Below, in pieces: positions 23,142-34,925 of a stretch of 64,000 nucleotides of DNA; the first letter of the stretch is position 1; every line of letters begins with the position of its first letter. A program made the translations under genes and the position numbers. This DNA comes from Eretmocerus hayati (lineage: Eukaryota > Arthropoda > Insecta > Hymenoptera > Aphelinidae): assembly GCA_029851415.1 (NCBI GenBank), contig CM056741.1, forward strand, positions 69,554,282-69,618,281, read 5' to 3'. Below the pieces are notes generated by a model, which searched no databases, had not been told where the DNA came from, and worked only from the letters and a program-made list of their open reading frames with translations.

Positions 23142-24055
23142 CAGTCCCCGCCAAAATGAATGGAACGCGGGTTCCTTTACTAAAACAGCAATACTCGGAC
23201 GTCCTTGGGACTACGGCAATTTTTCAAAAAGGAACTGAAAGATGAGAAAAAGCTATCAATTCATGTCTTCCAAAAATTTTTTCAACTCAAAACTCATGCT
23301 GTTGATTGGCTCCGGAAAGTGAAAAATTCTTCATTTGAATCAATCATCGACCATTTATCGGGAAATCACGCTAGTGTAAAAATCTTTGCGGGATCTTGTA
23401 GCTCTCTCCAAGACCTTCGAAATCCTTTTTTTATACATTAGTCTACGGTTTTTTGCACCCGAGTTACGAGCGATCAAGTGAGAGCCAATTCACACGCGTT
23501 GAGGGTAGCGGAGATACAAAAAATGCGCAATAATCCACGATTTCGACGTGAAATCTTCAAAAAATCATAAAACATGAATCAGTTATGTTTTAGAACGCGC
23601 TCGAAACGACCTCAGTCAGCTTGAAGAAGAAAAAACTCATACCTCTAGATCACCAGTACCCTAGACCCGCACCAACTTCTCTTTGCCAGATCACTCGTAA
23701 CTCGGATGGGAAAAACCGTAGAGTAACATTACTCTAACAAGGAAATACACCTCACCATGGTTATACATAAAAGAATTCATTGTCTTGAGAAGAGCTACAA
23801 GATCTCGCAAGGGTTTTCGCGCTATCATAATTTGCCGATGAATGATCGATGATTGATTGAAATGAAGAATTTTTCACTTTGCGGAGTTAATTGGAATCAT
23901 GAATTTTGCGGCGAAAAATATTTGAAAGTATATAAACTGATAGCTTTCTCCCATCTTCCAAATGCTTTTTGGAAAATTACCGTGGACCCAAGGACGTCCG
24001 AGTAATCGCTGTTTTAGTAAAGGAATCCGTGTTCCATTCATTTTGGCGAGTACTG
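23142..24055. mobile_element. Tc1/mariner-like non-autonomous element (914 bp) with long inverted arms
   Basis: The element starts CAGTCCCCGCCAAAATGAAT and ends with the near-inverse (ATTCATTTTGGCGAGTACTG). It is flanked on both sides by TA (23140-41 and 24056-57), the hallmark Tc1/mariner target duplication. Beyond the tips, most of the two halves are diverged inverted copies of each other; for example AAAGTGAAAAATTCTTCATT pairs with AATGAAGAATTTTTCACTTT. The 78-codon frame at 23205-23441 lies in one arm and shows no DDE/D transposase features. Confidence 0.85.
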
Positions 24056-27000
24056 TATTCTAAGCACTTTGAAAAACCATGCATGGTATCAGCTCGCTTC
24101 AACTCCTATGCATTGCAAGACCTAATCTTGTTCACTCACGTTCTTCATATTCTCACAAGCGTGAGGAAAGGTGGACTCATGTTCGGCCCTTTTTTTGCTC
24201 TGGCTTGAATACCAAGCTCCATGGAAGATGGAGCAGAGAATGTGCTGCTGTTGAAGAGGGCACACGTTTTTCAATTGAACTCAACATATCTTTATCCCGT
24301 AGATCGATGATCGCTCAAATAATGACCGACATTTTCCAACGTGTCCAGACTTATTTTATAATTCATGAAATAAGCTTGATTGAGCTAAGAGGCGTTGGAA
24401 AATGTCGAGTGTGAAGAGAACGATAGACCAGTCATATTCTAATTTCGTCCGACTGACAAACAATTGCAAAAATTCGTCGAAATCAAGTTCGATCCTCTGA
24501 TTGGCGGAAACATGTTCACGATATCATGTACATGAAAAAACAGCTGGTATCCAGGCCATTGGATATGTTTGTACTATTGGGCATGAGCTATACAACTCAA
24601 TAAAAAGTGGAACCCCCTGGAGAGGTTCACTCTAATAAACGCGTCAATCTGGTTCTCTCAGTGATGGTGATTCGGTTACACAGTTACGGAAATCAATTTC
24701 CAGAGCTCAAAATAACAAAGTATTAAAAGATCAATCATAGCATCGGTACTGTATGTAAATGATCAAGCTTTCTCTTTCCCTTCCTAAAAAAATCATCGCC
24801 TTCCCAAACACAAGTACTGAGAGTGAGCTTGAAATTTCATATCCATGCTAACACGAGTCGAAAATGGTAGTATCCATCTGGTTCAAGCCGTTTGGGATTG
24901 AAGAAAAAAAATAAAAAAAATTGAGAGAAAAAAGGAGCTATTCGAGAGAATAGGTGTGAGGAAAACAGTATTCTGGGAAATTCCCAGAGGAATTCAAAAG
25001 AGAAACTCACACGAATTCAGAGTGCTCGTTGCACTTTTCGAAGTTGTTCCCGTTATTGCGCTGCATAGCTTGCTCCAGATTCCGCGCATCCCCTCACGCT
25101 TTCATTGACTTTGAGCTCCAAATACTTCGAGATCTGCAGAGTTATGAGTTCCGAAATTTTTAGTGGGAGTGTGGAAGAATTTCATTCAATAGCCAAATGA
25201 AATTCTGCATTTTCTGACAAAGTCAGAGAAAGAGATACGTGTACATTACAGTGCTTGTTTAGTCAGTCACACTTGGTAGCTCCATTTTTTCAAGGAAATT
25301 TCCCAGTATTGAATTCCAACAAGTTAACTTCTCAACACTTCCAAATGATGAAGATGTTCCTCTGACTTGAGTGCAAAACCCATAATCCCAGCTTAGGAAC
25401 TTGATATCGACACATCTTGATACAATATTTAGTTGGATATTGCTCGTAGATTGCTCGCACGTATGGAGTGTTTTATTTCATTGAACTTTCGCATTAATCA
25501 TCTCAAATCTACATAATGAACACTGTGGAGCAATTCGAACTCATCCAAAAATGTCTAAATCTCGATCCCTACCTATATTTGGTTCGGAAGAATTGATTGT
25601 CTAACTAGATTAGTTGGATTCAGAAACATTCGACTTAGCTCATAATGCTACGGAGTGTATACGTACACGGAAAATGTTTTCTATCCCGCATTAATTTCAA
25701 ATTTGAAGATATGGTAGCACTGAGTCAACCAAAAATGTCCACAATCGCATATCATTGCGATCCTCGTTGGAGCTGTTCTAGAAACGCTGCGGGTGTCGAA
25801 GGAAAGGAGAATAAGAGACCTCTAGATAGAATTTTCGGTCACGCGTCGTTCCAACCTTTCACGTGTAAAATCAATAGCTTGGGGAAGGAGGTTTGGTGGT
25901 TTCTACTGCCTCCCCCTTTGTATTATAGTTCTTCTTGAGTGCTTGATATTCCTCTGATTGTCTACGATAATCATCAAGTAGAGTAGTAGCCTAACTCATC
26001 ACCCCGGTAGGGAAGATGATGGGATTACCGCCGGCTGCAGTTTTCAGTTACCATAATATTTTTTGGCAAGTATGAATTCCCTACATCGATCAGGTACTGA
26101 TTTTCACGAATCTCTCATTATAGCTGCTGAGAAAACTTCCAAAATTTGAAAGGCTTGCAGGATAAGCGTTAAGATACCTCTAATGTTTTGGTATTTGATC
26201 GTTCTCTTCCTAGATCCTTAAGTGTCCTACTTAAATAAGTAAGAGTTAAAAAGAATTTTAAAAAAACGCTTTTATTCACTTTCCAAAAAATGTTGTTATT
26301 TGCGAGAGGATTCTGTCCGGTGTAGTGCAGATAGAATTTGGCAGACCGATGTAAATCATGTGAGAAAGAAAATTGTACGACGTATATGCGGAACTATAGC
26401 GAAGGCACGTGTGCTGGCAGCGAATGTTGCAGCTAATAAGTAATTGGGGTTCTCGTATTAAAATATGTCACCACTATTATGTCACGAGTCAGACTCATCT
26501 TCGGATGCAGCAGACAATGTAGACAATGACAAACATTGTCTTTCGATCGCTGATATTGGTTCATCCTTCATCATACACGCATACAAGTGATTACTCATAA
26601 CCTGAGTACGGGCTCTTCCAAACACTAGATCCAACACATGGTCGCCACAAGGCACTTGAACTTACTGAGGAATAGCGATGTCCAGTGAAAGATAATAGAA
26701 ATTTCAGTGACCCGGGTTGAGGTGCGGGCAAATCAAGAAAACATGTCGCAGCCTGCAAAAGTTTCATAAATCCGAGCGAGCTCGATGAGTGACGACATTT
26801 CCGGTCACGCAGTATAGAGTAATATGCATTAGGGTCCCTACGTCGCACCTGAACGATGGATTACACATATATACAAATTCATGGCTACGTCTACGACGAC
26901 ATTCATTTGATACCGGCAGTAAGGTGGACGGAACGGTGAACTGGATCTGATACATTTGACGAGGGCAGTATAACGCGGACTGGACGGTGGACCGGATCTA

Positions 27001-27630
27001 AAATGTTCACTAGATGTTACTAGAGTAAGAACTATGAACTCGGTGAAGTGCAATAAAAGCGTAAAACTTTCAATTGCACTATGATTTAGATTAGCAAAGA
27101 AATTCCCACCAAGATCTGGATGCGGTTGCAGACTCAGAAAAGATATTTCACTGATGATAATGTTAATGTGCCATCAAATTATTTATTCAGTTGATACAAG
27201 CTCACGTCTGAAATATCACTACGAATCAAATAGTGCCGCAAATATGTGTGCATCACAACCCATCGGGTTCAGGTCAATATGCCATGAATTCAGAATGAAC
27301 TCGGACTCGTTATCATGCTGGCGTTGACCCAGCCACACAGTTTTTTCAAACCTTTGAATGTTAATCTAAATCGATTGAATTTTGTTAGAATGTTCTATCA
27401 TTGCCATCACTCACACAACTCCTTGTCTGCATGCACCCACCCATGTATGCTGCATCATCCAAGCAAAAAAGGCACGTGTACTTAGCATTGTAGAGGATTT
27501 ATTATATACTTCTCTGTAAACAAACATACTTCATGCATTATCTCCCACAGGAACGAACATATCCCAATCCGAAGTAAAATGAAGAGATGGAAGATGGAAT
27601 TCTCATAAACCATTGATTGAGCACATTCAA
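24056..27630. other. Mostly featureless AT-rich intron sequence
   Basis: No exon or transposon is supported. At 26919-27003 a short degenerate direct repeat (GGACGGAACGGTGAACTGGA against GGACTGGACGGTGGACCGGA) forms two units of about 45 bp. Confidence 0.4.
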
Positions 27631-27633
27631 TGC

Positions 27634-27813
27634 AGGCGCGGTCCCAAGGGGGGGGCGGTAGGGGCGATCGCCCCCCCCCCCAAAGCCAAAAATTTTGTGC
27701 AGGAGAGATAGGAAAACGCGCGCGCGACATCGATTTTTGCATTGACCACCCCCCCCCCCCCAAAGTCAAAATCGCCCCTCCCAAAGTTGGTCTCTGGGAC
27801 CGCCCCTCTGGGA
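27634..27813. mobile_element. Inverted-repeat element with long homopolymeric C runs
   Basis: GCGGTCCCA...GGGGCGATCG on the left pairs with ATCGCCCC...TGGGACCGC on the right. Each arm carries a poly-C run of about 11-14 next to CAAAG. GGGGCGATCGCCCC is a perfect palindrome in the left arm, and a CGCGCGCG run lies between the arms. It is probably a small non-autonomous element; the runs may be slightly mis-sequenced. Confidence 0.5.
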
Positions 27814-28388
27814 CGTCAGTTTTTATAATTTTCGTTAGTCAAAAAATTCGTTATTGGGATTAATTTTCGAGCAAATATGAGTCAGTGGAAATTGAGTTGT
27901 GAAAGACTGTGGACCTTACCTTAGGACCCACCGCAGCAAACGTATCAATACTAGATAGTTATCGTTGGAAGTGATTGGAAAGATGTAGGTTCCGATCTCA
28001 TTGCATGTAATGATTTGAATGGAAAGATCAGAATTCTCGATATTCTAAAGTTTAATTCTAAATTTTTATACACACAAACTTACGCTAACCCGTAATTCAG
28101 ATGCCTGAATCATCATTATTCCGATTTTCGGGAGATTTCAAATTTGAATAATTCTGACCCTTGGTATCCCCGAGGGTGTTCCAGATCTTAAAAGGTCCAA
28201 ATTCGCACCAGTACAAATTTCGCTCATTCTGATTTCGTATGCGGTACAAGATAACTTTTTTTCGGTTTGTATTTTCCCAGACTCCCGTGAAGCAGACTCT
28301 GATGGATGGCAATCTGGATTGACCCGGTCCTTTTTAGTGTTTCATGAACTCGAAGAGGAGATATTCAAAATAATTGTCTCAATATAAG

Positions 28389-28858
28389 GGCGTCGAGTTT
28401 TATACCATTATTGTTTTCTAGGACCATACGCCAATTGAGAAAGATGTATCGTCAACCGAGGTTACTTTGAACGGGTGGAGTAACTTTGAACACTCGTATG
28501 GATTCTCGAAATCAGCAAAAAAGAGACGCGCAAGGGTTCTAGCACTAATTTCATTGATAGTTGCATGCGGAGAGAACATTATGCATCGGTGTGGAAGTCC
28601 CAATCAGCTGTGTGTCAGTGGGATGCAGGATTTTGAAGCGCTTAAAGACTTTTTCCGATGATTTTGCTCCAAAACCCCCCTTCCCAGTCACACACAGCTC
28701 AAATCGACTCCCACACCGGTGCAAAATGTTATCTACGCATTCGAGAATTCAAACGAGTGTTCGAAGTTACCCCGTCTGTTCAAAGTACCCTCGGTTGACG
28801 ATACGTCTTTTTCAATCGATGTATATGCTCCTAGAAAACAATAATGTTCAAAACCCCG
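28389..28858. mobile_element. 470-bp foldback element
   Basis: ATTGTTTTCTAGGACCATAC, ATCGTCAACCGAGGTTACTT and GAACACTCGTATGGATTCTC on the left reappear inverted on the right as ACGAGTGTTCGAAGTTACC, CCTCGGTTGACGAT and CTAGAAAACAAT. The arms are over 200 bp and moderately diverged, with the centre near 28625. No target duplication was identified. Confidence 0.65.
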
Positions 28859-29186
28859 GTTGGCGGTACCGCAATCATCTAGAACTCAAGTTCTATCAAT
28901 GTACACTCACCAGATATGGATTTTGTGCAAATCTCAAAAAGCTTCTTGTCCCTGGGCTGTTGTTTTAATCCGAATCAGACCATTTGTAGGGTCCTCATAA
29001 TCGTAATCTTATCTGCATACCTTTAGAATTAGAATCCAGTCTCAGGATTCTGAGCAGCAGCTGAGGAACAAAGCTCCCTCAGATTTGCACACAATTCATG
29101 TCCGGTGTGTGTGCCTAATCTTTTTGATCACTGATTGTTGCAATGCCTGTGTAACTACCCTGTAAGAAAGTTAGAGAGGTTCACAG

Positions 29187-29291
29187 TATAACTTACAGCA
29201 AATTCACAGTTACCGTCTTATTCTTGGTGCAGTCAAAAATTACAGCCACCATAAGAATAACATGGTAACTGTGAATTTGCTGTAAGTTATA
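29187..29291. repeat. 105-nt near-perfect hairpin (MITE or small-RNA precursor)
   Basis: TATAACTTACAGCAAATTCA at the left tip is exactly inverted at the right tip (TGAATTTGCTGTAAGTTATA). The stem runs about 43 bp with only a few mismatches around ACCGTC/CATGGT, closing a loop of about 18 nt. CAG stands on both outer sides, a possible 3-bp duplication. Transcribed with the receptor pre-mRNA it would fold into a long hairpin. Confidence 0.65.
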
Positions 29292-30999
29292 CAGCCCATG
29301 ATAATATTTGACCATGTTGCATATTTTCACATTATGCTGCTCACAATGGAGTAGAAACTGAAAAGAGTCGTGAATAAACAATCACATGCGAGTGATCCGC
29401 TAACATAACAATAATTGTCATAGAATGATTCAACATGGCCCCGCCTTTTCTATAAACCATTGGTATAGAATTGAATTGATTAGTCAAATTCAGATTCTAC
29501 CGCGTGAAGATATCAAATCTAGAAACGTATCGATTCCGATACGTAAACGATATAGATATTGATCTAAACCATAAATTGAGTTTCACACTTAGAGATTCTA
29601 GGGTCACTTCCTCGCAATGTTTCATCGGTTAGTTCCACGGAGTATCGAGAAAGAATGAGATTCGCCATGGTTATAGCTTCTTGCATTTTTTTACCGAGAT
29701 TTGTTCTGCTGATGTGTGACTCGTGTCATTAACGTTTCCTTTTTCCAAGAGCCTAGCGTGTCTAGATGAAGGCTGGTGTTGAGGATAGTAAGAGAATGCT
29801 AAATAAAGGGTTCGGAATGTGTTTGGAAGAAGAACAGGGGGATCCTATCCAAATTTTTCTCTACTCGAGGAGTTCACTCGATTCACCGTTCAGACTAGTA
29901 TGTGTCAAGAATTCAAAGTGAATATTATACGAAACATGCACATTCCATCACATTCAGATATTTTAGATAGAAAATGTAAGGTATTTAGCTGTCATAAACG
30001 ATATAACGCGCTTGTGTACACTTATGCATGCACAGACACTTACAAATACTGTGACCAAGTTCCACATTTGAGAGAAATGTAAATTTGCGCATCTTGAAAG
30101 TCATGCGCTAGCACACGTGAAAAACTGTGCAGGCCGGAGGCGTCCGCATAACGAGACACCTGACATAACGAACTCGACCCGGCTTGCACGTTCGTCTCTC
30201 GAGACTCTCTTTCTTCTTACTTAGTCTCTTTTTCCCGTTTCTGAACTTTGTACAAGAGAAAGATCATGACTTTTCTTCATTGGCATTTTAAGCATGAATT
30301 CACAGGAGTCAGAGATCTTTAGACCATAATTTTTCAAGGGAAATGCTTTTGACTTCATCGTTGAAACATAATCATGCCCCATCAAGGAGTTTGCAACAAT
30401 GTGTAATAACCTACTTACTCAAGAATCAAAACTATTTCATGACTTTTAGAAGATTCTGCAAGTTAATGACTGCACTTTGAAGAGCTACATCGACTATGGC
30501 GATTAAGATTTTCTGTGTCACTCGCTCTCGGAACATGAACTTTCATTATTACGAATGAGACAGTGATTTCGTTTTCAAAAACTCGAGTTTGTCGGAAGTG
30601 TGACTGGTAAATGATCTCAAATTGCTAAATTCCGGTCTCACTGTCAGCCCCACTTATTGAAATATAGTAACCTTATGACTTCTATACCAACTTTTCTGAG
30701 AGTTCTGTGGATCAATTCTGGCGAGCATAGTCCTACCGAATGACTCTCAGGTTCAACTGGAGTAGAAATGGATAGTGCAAATCGCCATACATACACGAGA
30801 ATTGTTTTGCCTCATTCAGCATAGGATTGTTATCTCTTGGCATCGAAACGAAGCGGGCTCACAAGGAGACTTATTAACCTTGCAAGTCCCGAATTCAGAC
30901 CTAACTCTGGAAACCACCTTGTTTTGGTATGATTCGAAGGTGTCTCCAAATATTTAATTCCACGAGCCTTCTTATTCCGAGATAAAATTATTATAGAGA

Positions 31000-31412
31000 T
31001 TAGCATTCTCGATACATAAGCCTAGACTTAGAAATTCATGGATGAAGGTACGGCTCACTGTGAATGCAAACCTTCATAGCTGTATCTCAGGATAGGGGGG
31101 CCCACAGGATTGAACCCTTGGAGAAACATTCATTCGTCACCAAATGAGGTTACAGAGTCTGAGTCGAATAAAAAATACCGGAAGGTTGGACCTCTCCTCG
31201 TCAGTGAATTATTGCTCGTGGGTTTCAACTCCAACTTTCTTACGAAAAAGTTGAGTCAAAACCTCATCTGACGGAGGGAATGCCAACTTCGAATAAAACT
31301 CTGGAGATCATCGTGATTGATGTCAAATGTGAGTGTCGCCAAAGGTTCAATCATTATGGCCTTCCATTCTGAGATATACAACCATGAAGATTAGCATTGC
31401 TCATATAGGACC
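31000..31412. mobile_element. Diverged inverted repeat beside the family-B element
   Basis: ACCTTCATAGCTGTATCTCA, GGATTGAACCCTTGG and AATGAGGTTACAGA on the left match inverted segments on the right (TGAGATATACAACCATGAAG, CCAAAGGTTCAATC, AACCTCATCTGACGGA). The right end carries TTAGCATTGCTCATATAGG, the inverse of the family-B core found at 31621-31680, so this may be a related older element in the other orientation. Confidence 0.45.
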
Positions 31413-31464
31413 ACGCAAAAAAAATGTCAAATGAAGCTATCCTTTGGGATCATGGTCGCATTGG

Positions 31465-31804
31465 ACTAACAAGGGGAGTCCGGAGTCTCCGGGTCCTGAA
31501 ATCTCACCAAAAATTTTTCACATTTTCGTACCACCTAGAATATGAAGAATCCAGAGTAACTCCGTCAAATGGGCTTTCTGTCGAGAGCTACAAGCAAAAA
31601 TATTAGCGTTGCCAGTATATCTATATATATCACTTTTTAACATGGGCCTATATGGGCAATGCTAATGTCATAGGCTGTAACTTCGGACAGAGGGCCCGTT
31701 TGACGAAGTTACTCTAGATTCTTCATATTCTAGGTGGTAAAAAACTGTAAAAAAATTTTGGGGAGATTTCAGGACCCGGAGACTCCGGGCACCCCTTGTA
31801 AGTG
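31465..31804. mobile_element. Foldback element, family B copy 1
   Basis: ACTAACAAGGGGAGTCCGGA at the left pairs with CCGGGCACCCCTTGTAAGT at the right. The inner arms share AGAATATGAAGAATCCAGAG and AACTCCGTCAAA against their inverses. The centre reads AACATGGGCCTATATGGGCA then ATGCTAATGTCATAGGCTGT (31638-31678), which recurs at 42104-42144 and, diverged and inverted, near 51847-51862. Confidence 0.65.
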
Positions 31805-32469
31805 CTTGAAGATACCTCCATTTCTCACCGAAACAAGATGATTCCGAGAGTTTCGTCAAGATTCGTGTTCCGCAAGGTTCAGCCTCTTCTTGCGAGTCCA
31901 GGTAATGAAAATTTGAGAATAAGGAAGGATTGGGATCAGACTAATGCAAGGCCTCTGACAGAATCTAAGCCAATTTGGTGGAGTTTCAAACACCTCAAAT
32001 ATTTTGAAAAGTGAGGTTACGACAGTACACCTTAGAGGAGAATTTAAAATTGCCATATTGAAATTGCACAGCTTTTAATGGCACAGTAAATTCATACAGG
32101 AATATCCCTGGTAGAAATGTCAAACATTTTTTGCCCATTCTTTGTCCGGTTCCAATGGAGTACCGGACATTTAATGCCCATTTGAAACGGGCTACAAACG
32201 GACTTAATGTAACGGTTTCTAAGACATTTTTTGGGCATTTCCAAGTTATTGAACATTTTTTCTACATTTCTTGGGCATTCATTGGACTTTACTAAAATGC
32301 TGTCTGATTAATGTTACTGAGAATGATAAGTGATTTCTCGGCATCAAAATATCATCAGAAAAAGAAATATCTACCCAATTTTAATTGGTGCAAATGATTT
32401 TAATTCGATTTAACGATATAATTGATTGGAGAAAATTCATACTTGTTGGATCTCTAGAATTATTAATTT

Positions 32470-32545
32470 TCGCCGTGAGTGGGGATCGAACCGGAACCTT
32501 CGGCGTGAGAGTCCGAGCCGTTGTCCATTGCCCTAAAACGTGTTG
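32470..32545 (-). pseudogene. tRNA-Glu-like relic (tRNA pseudogene or SINE head)
   Basis: On the - strand an A-box-like TGGACAACGGC, an anticodon loop CTCTCAC on a short stem (TCGG/CCGA; anticodon CTC, Glu) and the canonical B box GGTTCGATCC (complement of 32483-32492) follow in the proper order. The T stem does not pair well and no acceptor stem is evident, so a functional tRNA is unlikely. It may be the RNA-polymerase-III head of a SINE. Confidence 0.5.
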
Positions 32546-32699
32546 CTCGGAGCAGGCTCAAATCAGTGACTTGAGATGTGCCCTCGAAAGAAATGTAGCT
32601 GATGGCATTTGGCTCGTCTCCTCTACAGTTGAAGGAATTAAAAAATTCTAATATCTTTCGATTTTCAATGATTACATACACTGTGAAAAGTTTCTGCTT

Positions 32700-32930
32700 G
32701 AATATTCAAAAAAGTGTTCTTGAAGCTTTTTTCAAGTCGGTGCTTGAATTTTTTTCATGTACATTCAATTGAAGATTCAAGTTTTTTCTTAAATTTTCAA
32801 TCGAATGTTCTTGAACATAGTTTCGATGGCATTAGTAAATTTTCAAGAAAATATTCTTGAATTTCAAGGCAAATATTCTTGAAATTCAAGAATGTGTGTG
32901 AATGTGTTTGAATTCACAAGACTGCTTGGG
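32700..32930. repeat. Cluster of TTCTTGAA / TTCAAGAA palindromes
   Basis: About six copies of TTCTTGAA or its extended inverse occur in 230 bp, including ATTCTTGAAATTCAAGAAT near 32876-32894. The word resembles the TTCnnGAA half of heat-shock elements, but the spacing between units is irregular (one base instead of two at the best site), so function is unproven. Confidence 0.45.
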
Positions 32931-33985
32931 CATTCAACTTTATCAAAACTCTAAAGATTTGACAGAACTCTAAAGAAAAAAGATCATTCAAGTTCAAATT
33001 TGATGTCAGAATAATAAAATACACTATGAAAAACGATCTCGCTGATATTGTAGGTTATGAGACCACCAACATGAGAATTAATCCTTCAAATGTCCATTAA
33101 ATGCCCGAAAAATGTTTTGGATTGCTCACCTTCCAACGACATTTATCACGGGAATTTAATGGCTCAAAACTGCCCTTGGATATTTGAGGTTAGGTCAAAT
33201 ATTGTTATATCTATACACTAATGCCCGTAAAATACCCAATTCTTGGCCGATTATCACCACAGCATTTTTAGTCCGTGAAAAATGTACATAAAATTCCACG
33301 GAGAACATTTCCAAAGTGGAAGATTTCTATATTGATGTCAATTTATTGTAGTATGATTAATAAGCAGCAGATTAATCGACCATCCATGGATATAGGCGGG
33401 TGAGGGCACAATAATTACATCCCCACACTCCGGTAGAGCCGACCGCGCTAGCAAGCATCACTTTAATTAGGCGTGAATTTTCATTCCAAATATTCATGCA
33501 AAAGATAATCATACTGCGGGCTCCACGGATTTTGATCATCGTCCTGAAAGATTGAATATTGAATAGCTCAAAGGATGGTTTCGTACTCACTTTTGTTGTC
33601 GAGTTCATGATAAACCCATATAACTCTCGAATTCGAAAATGCAACCATGAGGAATAAATTACAGTGTTGCTGATACAATAAAGTGAGCAACCAAAATGAG
33701 TTACGAATGATAAGATATTCATTTCGGCAAATATAGCTCGAGGGACAACTCCTTTCATACTTGAAGCCAATTTATGAGGTTCGACACACCACTGAGTACC
33801 ATTTCCAAGTTGAGAAATAGATAGAGTTCAATAGTTATCACTCAAATGTACTGAAATAAAGATCTCGAACGGAAGTATCCAATGGCTCGAAGTCTCTGAC
33901 TCATACTATTCCGGGAGAAGATCTAAGTCTGCTCATTGCAGAAGCAACTTTTGGGCCCGAAAATATCATCCTGATATTTGGAATA

Positions 33986-34152
33986 CAGGCAAACCTCCGT
34001 ATTCGCGGATTCCGTATTCGCGGTTTTCGTTATTCGTAAATGATCGCCCATCTGAATGTTTCCATAAGAACTATGCTTCAGTATTCGTGGAATTCCGTAT
34101 TCGCGGTCAATTTTCTCCGCACGTGACCCCCGAGAATACGGAGGTTTGCCTG
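33986..34152. mobile_element. 167-bp pogo-like MITE with TA target duplication
   Basis: The left end CAGGCAAACCTCCGTATTC is exactly inverted at the right end (GAATACGGAGGTTTGCCTG). TA lies immediately outside on both sides (33984-85 and 34153-54). The interior repeats CCGTATTCGCGG words. The terminus style and TA site fit the pogo/Tigger branch of Tc1/mariner; no protein is encoded. Confidence 0.85.
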
Positions 34153-34490
34153 TATTGAGTATGTAAATGTGGTAAAAAACATTCAAATTTGGAGATTGAA
34201 ACATTCTCAATTAAACTCTTACTCCTGAAGGATACTCCATCCACCTGTATGTTTCTCAAATTTTCAGCAAATGTCATGATCCTTCTAAATTCTCCCGATG
34301 TTTCACTAAAAAATACCTTGAAGGTGTTGAAATTTTCGTTTTTCATCTATGCACTAGAAATTCCAAGCTAGCAAGGGTCAAAGTTGAAGAAATCAGAATC
34401 TTTCACTCGCAGCTCGATATTCCGTGCGATCCCGAGGGATTTCGAACCCACCATGACAGCACCTCACATCTGTATTCTTCGTTTCCACAG

Positions 34491-34925
34491 CTGTCGGAGG
34501 ACATCGGTTACGTGGTCTACTCGGCGTTGGGCAGCTTCTACATCCCTTCGTGCATAATGGTATTCGTGTACATCAGGATCTACTTCGCGGCGAAGGCAAG
34601 GGCCAGAAGGAACATCCGCAAAATGCCAAGACCAAAACCGACAGGGGCGTCGTCGAGCTCGGGCATGCCCGATATTCGCCAGACCAGTTTCACGCACTCG
34701 ATGGGCAGCGTGAGCGGGGGTGAGGGCGCCGGCACTCCGGGCACTGGCAGTGGTAAGGCCGCCCAGATCACCTGCACCGTCGAAAATGTCGCCACGATCG
34801 AGAGCCAGCCCGCTCAGCAGATACCCATCGTCACGTGCGACTACGCCAGCGATATTAGCACCTCCGAAGCCGAGCAGCCGCTCTCAGCCAGTAACATACC
34901 CCTCGAGGAGAAGGACACCCTCAAG
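34491..34925 (+). CDS. Octalpha2R: Alpha2-adrenergic-like octopamine receptor, coding exon 2 (TM5 and first part of ICL3)
   Basis: The exon encodes residues 332-476 (145 codons, phase 0 at both ends). The acceptor is TTTCCACAG and the donor AAG|GTGAGT. It opens in extracellular loop 2 (LSEDIGY), then TM5 at about 338-361 with S342 (5.42) and S346 (5.46), the positions that contact the amine hydroxyls in adrenergic and octopamine receptors, and P350 (5.50). The phrase LGSFYIPSCIMVFVYIRIY is that of insect Octalpha2R. After the basic AAKARARRNIRK segment, intracellular loop 3 is Ser/Gly/Pro/Thr-rich low-complexity sequence (GSVSGGEGAGTPGTGSG) and then acidic. Such long third loops are usual in alpha2-type receptors and are phosphorylation-rich. 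No frameshift or stop is present. Confidence 0.93.

Larger units (their letters stand above)
4068..34490 (+). other. Intron 1 of the receptor gene (30.4 kb)
   Basis: The donor is AAG|GTGAGT at 4068 and the acceptor TTTCCACAG ends at 34490; the phase is 0. The intron splits extracellular loop 2 just after its conserved cysteine (C330-K331 | L332). It is AT-rich and contains most of the mobile and repetitive DNA annotated below: a 2.4-kb palindrome, several smaller foldback elements, a mariner-like element, a pogo-like element, tandem repeats and a 10-bp minisatellite. I saw no nested protein-coding gene in it. All + strand hairpins inside it would be part of the receptor pre-mRNA. Confidence 0.9.
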
